Shown: piece by piece, positions 54,199-61,422 of the stretch
How positions within the stretch are numbered: the first letter of the stretch is position 1
How the letters are laid out: each line of letters opens with the position of its first letter
Source: Planctomyces sp.
GTDB lineage: Bacteria > Planctomycetota > Planctomycetia > Planctomycetales > Planctomycetaceae
Reading direction: 5' to 3'
Length of the DNA: 64,000 nucleotides
Assembly: GCA_016795105.1 (NCBI GenBank)
Contig: JAEUIH010000016.1
Span: 1 to 64,000 of the forward strand
Notes under the pieces: model-generated
Database searches by the model: none
What the model saw: only the letters and a program-made list of their open reading frames with translations
Told to the model about the DNA's origin: nothing
Translations under genes and position numbers: made by a program

Positions 54199-54284
54199 GG
54201 CCACGAAAGTCGCGGAAATGACGGAAGAATCGCAGAAGTACTCGATTGTATTTTTTCGTGTCGTTCGTGTATTCCGTGGTTACC
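54199..54284. repeat. Palindromic element B, copy 2 (86 bp)
   Basis: The reverse complement of this stretch matches element B copy 1 (46951-47038): GGTAACCAC...CGAACGACACG..., the middle ATCGAGTACTTCTGCGATT, and the far arm ...CTTTCGTGGCC. It begins two bases after element A copy 1 ends. Arms are more diverged than in copy 1. Confidence 0.78.
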
Positions 54285-54424
54285 TATCACGCTGGCTACG
54301 CGCTGGATGCCGTCGGAATCAACCCACTGCGATCGTCAGACTTGGGGTGCGCCGATCTGCGGCGACCACGGACTGTGTCGTGGACCAGTACCGGGACGAA
54401 CGCAGGTGACACTTGAGGTGACAC

Positions 54425-54464
54425 AAAAAAAGACGCTGGATGCCCAGGCGGGAATCCAGCGTCT
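54425..54464 (-). terminator. Intrinsic terminator of tRNA-Cys
   Basis: A perfect 11-base stem (AGACGCTGGAT with ATCCAGCGTCT, loop of 12) is followed on the minus strand by seven T. It lies nine bases past the 3' end of tRNA-Cys. Confidence 0.9.
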
Positions 54465-54472
54465 TTTGAGAG

Positions 54473-54545
54473 AGGGGCGAGAGGGAGTCGAACCCTCGCG
54501 TGACGGATTTGCAATCCGTTGCCTTAGCCACTTGGCTACCGCCCC
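54473..54545 (-). tRNA. tRNA-Cys (GCA)
   Basis: Reading the minus strand: acceptor GGGGCGG, D-arm TAGCCAAGTGGCTA, anticodon arm ACGGATTGCAAATCCGT with anticodon GCA, T-arm GAGGGTTCGACTCCCTC, and acceptor 3' strand CGCCCC followed by T, the U73 discriminator typical of tRNA-Cys. CCA is not encoded. The gene has its own downstream terminator and stands alone. Confidence 0.97.
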
Positions 54546-54872
54546 AGTTTTGAAATCTTGTGTCCTCTCATCCTCAAAACGAAACCATCATCATTCACAC
54601 AAGGGTGGAAGACTGGGGTATTGTCAGGAGTTGAACTGGACGGGAGATTTATAGCGAATGTATCGGCGTTTGGTCTACCCTCCTTCAACATTTCCAACAC
54701 AATTCTTTCGGCCTCCAGGACCCAAGAATTCGGGTCAGGTAAATAAATCCGGGCAAAATAAGGACATCAGGGATTTCAGCGGGTTCGCGGCGTCGTTGGT
54801 GGCGGTCGGATTTTTGCAGCGGTAGCATGGTTATCGAATTCCCCGAATGTCTCCACATTGAAGGACACCGCT

Positions 54873-55673
54873 GTGGCTGAATCCGAAGAACAATTGATTT
54901 CTCTCGCTCGAGACGCTGTAAGTCAGTGCAACTGGGTCGTTGGTGAATGTGCCAGTAAGTGGACTCAGCGGTTTGCTCGTGGTCGCACTGATGCTGATTT
55001 TGGTCAGTTGGTCGGTCTGACAGGCGATCAGATTTTTCAGCGTCGCCGAGTTTGGGAGGCGTTCGGAAAGTCCTACCAGAATTTCTCGGGGCTGAAATGG
55101 TCCTTTTTCTACGTGGCTCTGAACTGGGATGACGCAGAAGACTGCCTGCAGTGGGCTCAGGATTCTGACGCAACGGTTGCCGAAATGCGGGCATGGCGGA
55201 AGGCTCAAAAAGGGGAAGACCTCTTCGCAGAGTCATCCGAAGGTTATTCGGAATGGGCGTTTCCTCTCGGTGGAATTGATACTGCTCGCGTTCCTCTGAC
55301 TGCCGTTGTCGATCCGTCTCAGTTCGTCCCGTCAGGGCAGGGGCCTCGAGCCGGAATGGTGGGCGCGGCAGAACGGCCGGCGGCTGCCACGATGGCGGTG
55401 GCTGCCCGTGAGTCGTCGGATGCATATGCTCCGTTCCGAGCCGATGCGGGTTCTGCACCCGTCGCGGTTCGCGAAGCTGATGCCGGTCCGGCCGAACGTC
55501 CGGAACTGACACCTGAACAACTCTGGAAAAAAGCCGCAACTCTGCTCGAACGCCTGAACAAGGCACTCACCGACGACGTCCTCGATGCACTCGAAGATCA
55601 ACCCGAAAAACTTCGTCAACGAGTCTCGACTGCTTTGGATGCTCTGCACGAAAAGCTGGATAGTCGACTCTGA
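54873..55673 (+). CDS. Conserved-looking protein of unknown function
   Basis: A 266-residue soluble protein. The N-terminal 115 residues are dense in aromatic and charged residues and well structured (SLARDAVSQCNWVVGECASKWTQRFARGRTDADFGQLVGLTGDQIFQRRRVWEAFG, then LKWSFFYVALNWDDAEDCLQWAQDSDATVAEMRAWRKAQKGEDLF). The GRTDADFGQLVGLTGDQIFQRR stretch looks like a helix-turn-helix. Then comes an Ala/Pro-rich linker (about 150-205) and a final helical part (LWKKAATLLERLNKAL). I do not recognise the family. The GTG at 54873 has AAGGA about nine bases upstream; a TTG at 54858 is an alternative. It lies between tRNA-Cys and element A copy 2. Confidence 0.65.
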   Translation: MAESEEQLISLARDAVSQCNWVVGECASKWTQRFARGRTDADFGQLVGLTGDQIFQRRRVWEAFGKSYQNFSGLKWSFFYVALNWDDAEDCLQWAQDSDATVAEMRAWRKAQKGEDLFAESSEGYSEWAFPLGGIDTARVPLTAVVDPSQFVPSGQGPRAGMVGAAERPAAATMAVAARESSDAYAPFRADAGSAPVAVREADAGPAERPELTPEQLWKKAATLLERLNKALTDDVLDALEDQPEKLRQRVSTALDALHEKLDSRL

Positions 55674-55692
55674 TCCGGCGATGGGGCTCGCC

Positions 55693-55827
55693 AAAGTACT
55701 CATCACGCTCCGCCGTGATGACGAGTCCCTGGGTTCACTCATGACAAACGTCGCCTGGCTGGATTGCATCCAGCGTGCGCAGGCGTTGTCAGGGTTCATC
55801 ATCACGGCGGAGCGTGATGAGTACTTT
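55693..55827. repeat. Palindromic element A, copy 2 (135 bp, perfect 28-bp terminal inverted repeats)
   Basis: The arm 55693-55720 (AAAGTACTCATCACGCTCCG...) is the exact reverse complement of 55800-55827. The 79-base middle contains CTGGCTGGATTGCATCCAGC, another palindrome. It lies 20 bases after an unknown gene and eight bases before the FAH-family gene stop. No target duplication is obvious. Confidence 0.93.
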
Positions 55828-55835
55828 CGGGATCG

Positions 55836-56642
55836 CTACTTTTGTGGTTCGTCAATGACGGGGTTCGTCAGAGTGCCGATTCCGTCGATTTCGATGGTGA
55901 CTTCGTCCCCGTGTTTCAGGAATACGGGTGGTTTCCTGGCGGCTCCGACTCCGTGGGGAGTTCCGGTCAGAATGACGGTTCCTTTAGGAATTACGGTGCT
56001 GGCGCTGAGGAACTGGATCAGGGCTGGAACATCAAAGATCATGTCGTTCGTGTTCCAGTCCTGCATCGTCTCCCCATTCAGGCGTGTGCGAATCCCAAGC
56101 TCGTTGGGGTTGCTGATTTCGTCTGTGGTGACGATGCAGGGACCGAGGGGACAAAATGTGGCAAACGTCTTCCCGCGACACCATTGGCCACCTCCACCGT
56201 CCTTCTGCCAGTCACGAGCACTGACGTCGTTGGCGCAGGTATATCCAAGGACATAGTTGAGAGCTTCTTCTTTGGAGACGTTATAGCAGTCTCGTCCAAT
56301 GACCACTGCTAATTCGCATTCGTAGTCAACTTTGTCGCTGAAGAGCGTTCGCGGGAGTCGAATCGGGGCACCGGGATCCTGAACAGCCGAATTCACTTTC
56401 ATAAACAGAACAGGGTTTTGTGGTATCGGCTGCATTCCTTCTTCTGCGTGCTTCCGGTAGTTGAGACCTATGCAGAGTATGTTCGCCGGAACGAGTGGTG
56501 CAAGAAGGCGACCAGAAACCGTCATGCCTGAATCCGCCAGCTTTCCGAACAGGTCTCCATCCAGACGAGTGTACTGCCCGGAATCATGGAGTTTAGCGAG
56601 GCATGTGGTTCCATCAGTCAATTCGATACGGCAAATCTTCAT
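55836..56642 (-). CDS. Fumarylacetoacetate hydrolase family protein
   Basis: A 268-residue member of the FAH superfamily, which hydrolyses or decarboxylates oxo-acid substrates with a divalent metal. ILCIGLNYRKHAEEG, PVLFMKVNSAVQDPGAPI, DYECELAVVIGRDCYNV, YTCANDVSARDWQKDGGGGQWCRGKTFATFCPLGP and TPHGVGAARKPPVFLKHGDEVTIEIDGIGTLTNPV are the family's conserved segments, including the metal Glu residues in the DYECELAVVIG stretch. Substrate not shown. The ATG at 56642 has GGAAG about nine bases upstream. Confidence 0.92.
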   Translation of the reverse strand: MKICRIELTDGTTCLAKLHDSGQYTRLDGDLFGKLADSGMTVSGRLLAPLVPANILCIGLNYRKHAEEGMQPIPQNPVLFMKVNSAVQDPGAPIRLPRTLFSDKVDYECELAVVIGRDCYNVSKEEALNYVLGYTCANDVSARDWQKDGGGGQWCRGKTFATFCPLGPCIVTTDEISNPNELGIRTRLNGETMQDWNTNDMIFDVPALIQFLSASTVIPKGTVILTGTPHGVGAARKPPVFLKHGDEVTIEIDGIGTLTNPVIDEPQK

Positions 56643-56740
56643 GTCACGAACTTCCACACAGGAGAATAGTCACGAGAACGAAACAGGTGTTTGTCGACGA
56701 AGTATTCAGACTCGTAAACCGGTTCGCAATCGTGACCAAA

Positions 56741-56787
56741 TAAAAACACTCCCAGGTCGAACATGAGTCCAACCGGGAGTGTCTTTT
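56741..56787 (-). terminator. Intrinsic terminator (possibly bidirectional)
   Basis: Stem ACACTCCC / GGGAGTGT, loop about 21, with five T on the minus-strand side and CTTTT on the other. It lies downstream of the minus-strand secreted-protein gene. Confidence 0.75.
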
Positions 56788-56839
56788 GGGGAGAATTCGA
56801 AAATCGGCCTGACGTGCCCGTGATCGCCAATCTTGCACC

Positions 56840-57436
56840 CTATCGGCGAGGTACTCCAGTCGGGAAGACCGAGATCGGCCGACCATCCTGAGCCACTTCA
56901 GAGCTGTTTGGAGTCGCATTCAAGGCAGGATTCAGAAATCCTGTCTGATAGACTGGAGCTGAGATTTCTCCTGGCGATCGAACGGGACTCGATGCGGGCA
57001 TCAGCGGGTATGCCTGACCGGGGGCCATCTGTGGCACGCTGATCCCTGGTCCAGGCATCAACAAAGGAGCCGGTTGAGCGGACTGCGAATGCAGATTTTG
57101 ATCCAGATAACTGCCTCGGTATTTGTTCCAGAACTGTTGCGAATATGGCATACCGTGTGAATGTCCCCAAACTCCGGCAATTTGAGTCTGAGACAGCACA
57201 TGTCGGTAGTTGTATGGGCGAAAGCTGGCGAAACCTCCGTAGGCAGGGACTCGCTGATACTGGCCATGCAACCATGGATCCTGCTGATCCCACGGAAACA
57301 TCTGACCGCCTTCGCCTGCTGCGATGGAGGAAGAATACTGTACGCCTGGCTGACCAATCTGCCCCGGCCCGATTTGAGCCTGTGCCACGGCTGGAATCGC
57401 CAAAGCAGCAACAGCAAAGATAAGCAATCGACGCAT
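56840..57436 (-). CDS. Small secreted protein with IAGVWGH motif
   Basis: A 198-residue exported protein. Signal peptide MRRLLIFAVAALAIPAVAQAQ, then Gly/Gln/Pro-rich low-complexity sequence. One segment, IAGVWGHSHGMPYSQQFWNKYRG, resembles IAGVYGHHQ...HGTPYSSGFLTGYEG in the divergent gene at 57761. No enzymatic domain. Likely a planctomycete surface or periplasmic protein. A terminator lies about 50 bases downstream. Confidence 0.72.
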   Translation of the reverse strand: MRRLLIFAVAALAIPAVAQAQIGPGQIGQPGVQYSSSIAAGEGGQMFPWDQQDPWLHGQYQRVPAYGGFASFRPYNYRHVLSQTQIAGVWGHSHGMPYSQQFWNKYRGSYLDQNLHSQSAQPAPLLMPGPGISVPQMAPGQAYPLMPASSPVRSPGEISAPVYQTGFLNPALNATPNSSEVAQDGRPISVFPTGVPRR

Positions 57437-57760
57437 TGAATCCCTCCGAGGTCGAGCGTTGGGCGACAGGGTTTCTGAAGCCTCATCAAAACAAAATGCT
57501 CCGTCTGTTCAGCTATCGGCCTGACTTCAGCCGTCTCAGTTTTCCAAAGCTGAAGAAACAGAAGCTCCTGCGAATTCGCTCCACGATGCGCATTTCGAAC
57601 GGTCCTACCGTTAAATCTTGACTTTCCGGAAAACGGTCGTCTTTCTGATGGCATCACTGCCGCGACCGGGTAAATCACAGGGGAGTAGTTTTTGAATTCG
57701 TCAGTATCAGACGTTGAGTTCCCCACCAGTAGAAATTCGCAGATCAGGAGAAGAAACAGT
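57437..57760. other. Divergent promoter region of two small secreted-protein genes
   Basis: About 320 bases between two divergent genes, including their promoters and leader sequences. No repeats or other genes were recognised. Confidence 0.5.
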
Positions 57761-58141
57761 ATGACTCATCATCCAAAGCAGTGGTTCCCCAGCGCGATCG
57801 TAGTCTGTGTTATGGTGTTTTCGTTTCGGACGGCTTCGGCAGACTGCGGATGTTCACGTCCGCAACCTGTTGAACAGGTCGGTTGCGACTGTGGCCATGC
57901 TGCTGCGTGCTGCGGAATCGGGAGTGGACTGGCACATATTGCCGGAGTCTATGGGCATCACCAGCTTCACATTGCACATGGATACCATGGAACACCTTAT
58001 TCATCAGGATTTTTGACCGGTTATGAAGGCCTTCCAAACATGGACGGTGGAGGGGTCCACTATCGTTATCCGTACCACAGTTACCGTCGTCCCTGGTTTC
58101 ATCCTGGACCTCATTCGGCGAATGTGACGATCGCCTGGTAA
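57761..58141 (+). CDS. Small secreted Cys/His-rich protein with IAGVYGH motif
   Basis: A 126-residue exported protein. The ATG at 57761 has GGAG ten bases upstream and gives a signal peptide (AIVVCVMVFSFRTASA). Cys-rich CGCSRPQPVEQVGCDCGHAAACCG follows, then HIAGVYGHHQLHIAHGYHGTPYSSGFLTGYEG. The motif is shared with the divergent gene at 56840. The high Cys and His content suggests metal binding; this is inference. Confidence 0.7.
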   Translation: MTHHPKQWFPSAIVVCVMVFSFRTASADCGCSRPQPVEQVGCDCGHAAACCGIGSGLAHIAGVYGHHQLHIAHGYHGTPYSSGFLTGYEGLPNMDGGGVHYRYPYHSYRRPWFHPGPHSANVTIAW

Positions 58142-58424
58142 ACACAGATTGCTCGAAGATGGAAACTTGCCGTCCCATCTTACCTAACCGATTCGCGTGA
58201 ATCGTCACGGCATAACCTGCACGATTCGCAATCGTGGTTGCTCAACCCCCTGGTGGGAGTCGTCGATAGGGATAAACGAACGTGTCCTTTGGCTGCCATT
58301 CGGCAAAGGAACCGTCTTCAGACTGGAGGGCCATCCGGACTGCTGACGGCAAGGGACACTGAGAAATTGCGGTTCAGGTGACTTGTACCTCCGCGAAGAT
58401 GCGACACGGAAGGAGCAGCTTCGA

Positions 58425-60530
58425 ATGCAAGCCGTTTCAGTCGGTGATAGTTCTTATTCGCTCGGACGACGTTCACGGTCGTCACGATCACGAGCATTTC
58501 ATCTGCTTTGCCGTGCAACACTCGGATTGTCACTGTTCGGTTCGCCGGTCAGTGCCCAGCAGCAGCATCAATTTCAGCAGCCAGCGGCTCAACATTCACA
58601 ACAGCACATCCAGTCTCAACACAGAGCTGAATTCGCACCGACGAATGTGAATGTTCAATCCGGAATGCCACCGGTCAGGACTGTTCAGTACAGTCTTGAA
58701 CAGCAGGACGTGTCGGGTCAGGTGGATGCAGTTCACAGCCCGAACGTGGATCGATTCCTGAAGCCTCAATACAAACTGGAGCTTGAGCGTCGACACAGCC
58801 AGCTGGTGATTACAAACCGCAATATCCGCCGGATTGCAGTAACGGATCCGACAATCGTCAATTACGTTCCTTACACACCAAAGGAACTCTCAGTCGTTGG
58901 ACTTGAACTCGGAAAAACGGACCTGACCTTGTGGTTCGAGGATGACCCGAATCCTGCGATCTATGAAGTGACTGTCGTTCGCGACAGTAGTCTCGAAGAA
59001 CAACGGACAATTGACTTTGGGCGTCTCGAGCGACGCCTCACTGAACTGTTTCCGAATTCACGCGTCCATCTGATTCCGATTGGTGCTCAGGTCATCGTTC
59101 AGGGCCAGGCCTACGACTCTGAAGAAGCTCAGCACATCCTTCAGATTGTTCGCACAGAGGTCTTTCGTTCGGCAGGTCAATTCGGTGATGACGATGATAA
59201 CAATCTCTCTCTCGTCAACGGAGGAGCAGGACTAAACAACGGAAACCTCGGCCAGAACGGCAATCAGGGTTTTCGAGATATCATTGTCAATCGCATGACA
59301 GTTCCCGGTGAATTCAATGTCAAGATGAGGGTTACCGTTGCAGAACTGAATCGCTCGGCGCTGCGTGACGCGGGTCTGAGCTGGAACGTCCTGTTCAACG
59401 ATGCTCGCCATTCCGTCGGCGGTTCTCTGGGTGGGGCTCCCGGCACAACGCTCAGCGGTATCTTCGAAAACGGGGAAATCGCAGTGTTCCTGAAGTGGCT
59501 GCAGTCCAACGGCACAGTGACTCTGCTCGCCGAACCAACTCTGGTGACTCTGAGTGGAACCACCGCCAGCATACTTGGCGGGGGTGAATTCGCTGTTCCA
59601 ACAGTGATTGGTCTTGGCGGTGGTCAGACAACCACGTTCCGAGGGTTCGGTACAAGCCTGCTGGTGACGCCAACAGTTATGGACCGCGATAACATTCGAC
59701 TTCAGGTCGTTCCGGAGTTTAGTGAACTGAACGCTGACAACTCGGTGAATGGAATCCCGGGCACGAACGTAAAACGAGTGATGACTCAGGTCGAACTTCG
59801 TGAAGGTCAGACATTTGCTATCGGCGGTCTGATTTCAAGACAGACTCTCACCGAAGTCAGCCGTATTCCGCTGTTAGGAGATATCCCCTACATCGGACCG
59901 GCCTTGTTTCATTCAAAGACTGCTTCCGAAGTTGAGACTGAACTCCTGGTGCTGGTGCAGCCCGAAATTGTCCGCCCAATGGAACCCGATGAAGTTCCAC
60001 CTCTTCCAAACTACTATGTGACTCATCCAAATGACTACGACCTCTGGAAGTATGCCCGCACTGAAGGCAACCCGGATACACAGGTTTATCAGGTTCCTCC
60101 CTATGGAACCGGAGCAACCTACGGTGTTCCACAGGGATACAGCCTGTTCAATCCTCCTGTGAATCATGGTGGATTTGTTCCAGGTCAGAATTCTCAGCCA
60201 ATGATGGGAGGCCCCCAGCCCTCCGGACAGAACTGGCAACAACCACCAATGCCTCAACCCGACTATCAGATTCCACAGGGTGGAGGGATTCCTCAGGGAC
60301 ATTCGTATCCAGTGAATCCAGCTCCTCCTGTTCAGCACTATCAGGCACCAGCAGCAGCAGTGCCTGCGACACCTCTGCCGCCGGTACCGCAGCCTTATCC
60401 GGCGCAGAGTCAGAATGGTCAGCAAGCTCCGAAATCAACGATGAGGACTCGAATGGCTTCGGTATTCAAACGTGATGCAGACCCTGCTAAGCAACCCGTT
60501 CGAACAACCGGATGGACTCGAGGCAAATAG
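58425..60530 (+). CDS. Secretin-family protein (pilus/type II-III secretion)
   Basis: A 701-residue outer-membrane secretin of the Tad/type II family. A signal peptide (about 25-42) is followed by a Gln-rich stretch, a pilus-assembly N-terminal domain (FLKPQYKLELERRHSQLVITNRNIRRIAVTDPTIVNYVPYTPKELSVVGLELGKTDLTLW), a BON-like domain (LERRLTELFPNSRVHLIPIGAQVIVQGQAYDSEEAQHIL), and the secretin core (AVFLKWLQSNGTVTLLAEPTLVTLSGTTASILGGGEFAVP, RLQVVPEFSELN, REGQTFAIGGLISRQTLTEVSRIPLLGDIPYIGPALF). The last ~170 residues are Pro/Gln-rich. The ATG at 58425 has AAGGAGC upstream, better than an upstream TTG at 58383. Together with the two following genes it looks like part of a Tad-like secretion system, though the ATPase is not in the window. 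Confidence 0.88.
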   Translation: MQAVSVGDSSYSLGRRSRSSRSRAFHLLCRATLGLSLFGSPVSAQQQHQFQQPAAQHSQQHIQSQHRAEFAPTNVNVQSGMPPVRTVQYSLEQQDVSGQVDAVHSPNVDRFLKPQYKLELERRHSQLVITNRNIRRIAVTDPTIVNYVPYTPKELSVVGLELGKTDLTLWFEDDPNPAIYEVTVVRDSSLEEQRTIDFGRLERRLTELFPNSRVHLIPIGAQVIVQGQAYDSEEAQHILQIVRTEVFRSAGQFGDDDDNNLSLVNGGAGLNNGNLGQNGNQGFRDIIVNRMTVPGEFNVKMRVTVAELNRSALRDAGLSWNVLFNDARHSVGGSLGGAPGTTLSGIFENGEIAVFLKWLQSNGTVTLLAEPTLVTLSGTTASILGGGEFAVPTVIGLGGGQTTTFRGFGTSLLVTPTVMDRDNIRLQVVPEFSELNADNSVNGIPGTNVKRVMTQVELREGQTFAIGGLISRQTLTEVSRIPLLGDIPYIGPALFHSKTASEVETELLVLVQPEIVRPMEPDEVPPLPNYYVTHPNDYDLWKYARTEGNPDTQVYQVPPYGTGATYGVPQGYSLFNPPVNHGGFVPGQNSQPMMGGPQPSGQNWQQPPMPQPDYQIPQGGGIPQGHSYPVNPAPPVQHYQAPAAAVPATPLPPVPQPYPAQSQNGQQAPKSTMRTRMASVFKRDADPAKQPVRTTGWTRGK

Positions 60531-60580
60531 GCTGATCGATCGAATATGTTCCCTGTTCTCGTGGACAGAAAGTTCTTGTC

Positions 60581-61129
60581 ATGAAAATATTTGTTGCTTC
60601 ATCACGATTCACCTTCTTCGCAGCGGCAATCTGCGGAGTCGTTGCAGGGTGCTGCTCTCCGGGATTCTTTGCAAAGAAGTCCCTCTCCGTTCCGGATACA
60701 ATGCCACTGGGCTCCATCAGTCGAGCACACTGGCATATGATGGAAACAAACGGAGAAGCAGCAGATTTCGTGATCCACTACAACGAGTTCACAGATAACT
60801 CCTCGGAACTCACTCCTTATGGCCGCGATCACATCGCTGAAATTGCTGCACGGATGAGTTCATCTCCATTTCCGGTGATTGTTCAGAGAACGCTGAATAA
60901 CGCGGATCCGGAACTGGACCAGGTACGCCGTGATCTTGTCGTACGAGTGCTGACAGATCTTGGCAATCCCGACGCTGATCAAAGAACCGTCGTTTCCCAA
61001 CCCTACGGAAACGGGATTAATTCGATGGAAGGCGAAATGGACAATGGTCAGTTCCGCCGAATTCGCGGGTTCAACAACGGTGGAAACTTCGGCGGCATTG
61101 GGGGCGGGATCGGCGGCGGCGGCTTCTAG
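60581..61129 (+). CDS. Lipoprotein with OmpA/CpaD-like region
   Basis: A 182-residue protein with a lipobox (VVAGCCSP) after a hydrophobic N-terminus. Middle part FVIHYNEFTDNSSELTPYGRDHIAEIAARMSSSPFPVIVQRTLNN and LDQVRRDLVVRVLTDLGNPDADQRTVVSQPYG resembles the OmpA/CpaD type of arrangement (a variable residue set linked to outer-membrane complexes). The last 30 residues are Gly-rich. It lies 50 bases after the secretin gene. Identification of a CpaD role is by position and resemblance, not proof. Confidence 0.6.
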   Translation: MKIFVASSRFTFFAAAICGVVAGCCSPGFFAKKSLSVPDTMPLGSISRAHWHMMETNGEAADFVIHYNEFTDNSSELTPYGRDHIAEIAARMSSSPFPVIVQRTLNNADPELDQVRRDLVVRVLTDLGNPDADQRTVVSQPYGNGINSMEGEMDNGQFRRIRGFNNGGNFGGIGGGIGGGGF

Positions 61130-61177
61130 GATTCAGAACCGCCCCAATTCTCATTCATATATAGTGACACGTCAGAG

Positions 61178-61215
61178 GCCCGAACTGTATCGCAGTTCGG
61201 GCTTCGCCGTTTTCG
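61178..61215 (+). terminator. Possible intrinsic terminator
   Basis: Perfect 10-base stem GCCCGAACTG / CAGTTCGGGC with a 5-base loop, followed by TTCGCCGTTTT. The T-run is weak. It lies about 50 bases after the lipoprotein stop. Confidence 0.6.
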
Positions 61216-61422
61216 CAAACCTCCCAAACTCACAATAATCCGCATGCCTTGAAGGTCTACAAAACTCGTCTCGACATCGAGCCGCTTTTTTGAATATAAG
61301 CAAACGTTGGTTTTACAGAATCCTCTCTCGTGGCGTTCATCGCGACGATTTGTCCCCTCTCGTCTTATCTCTCCTCTCATCTCCGATCGACTTTCTGCTG
61401 ACTCGAAGCTGGAAGCGTCCCC

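Noticed and set aside
54558-54746. Short frame after tRNA-Cys
   Set aside because: 62 residues, no ribosome site and no recognisable features.
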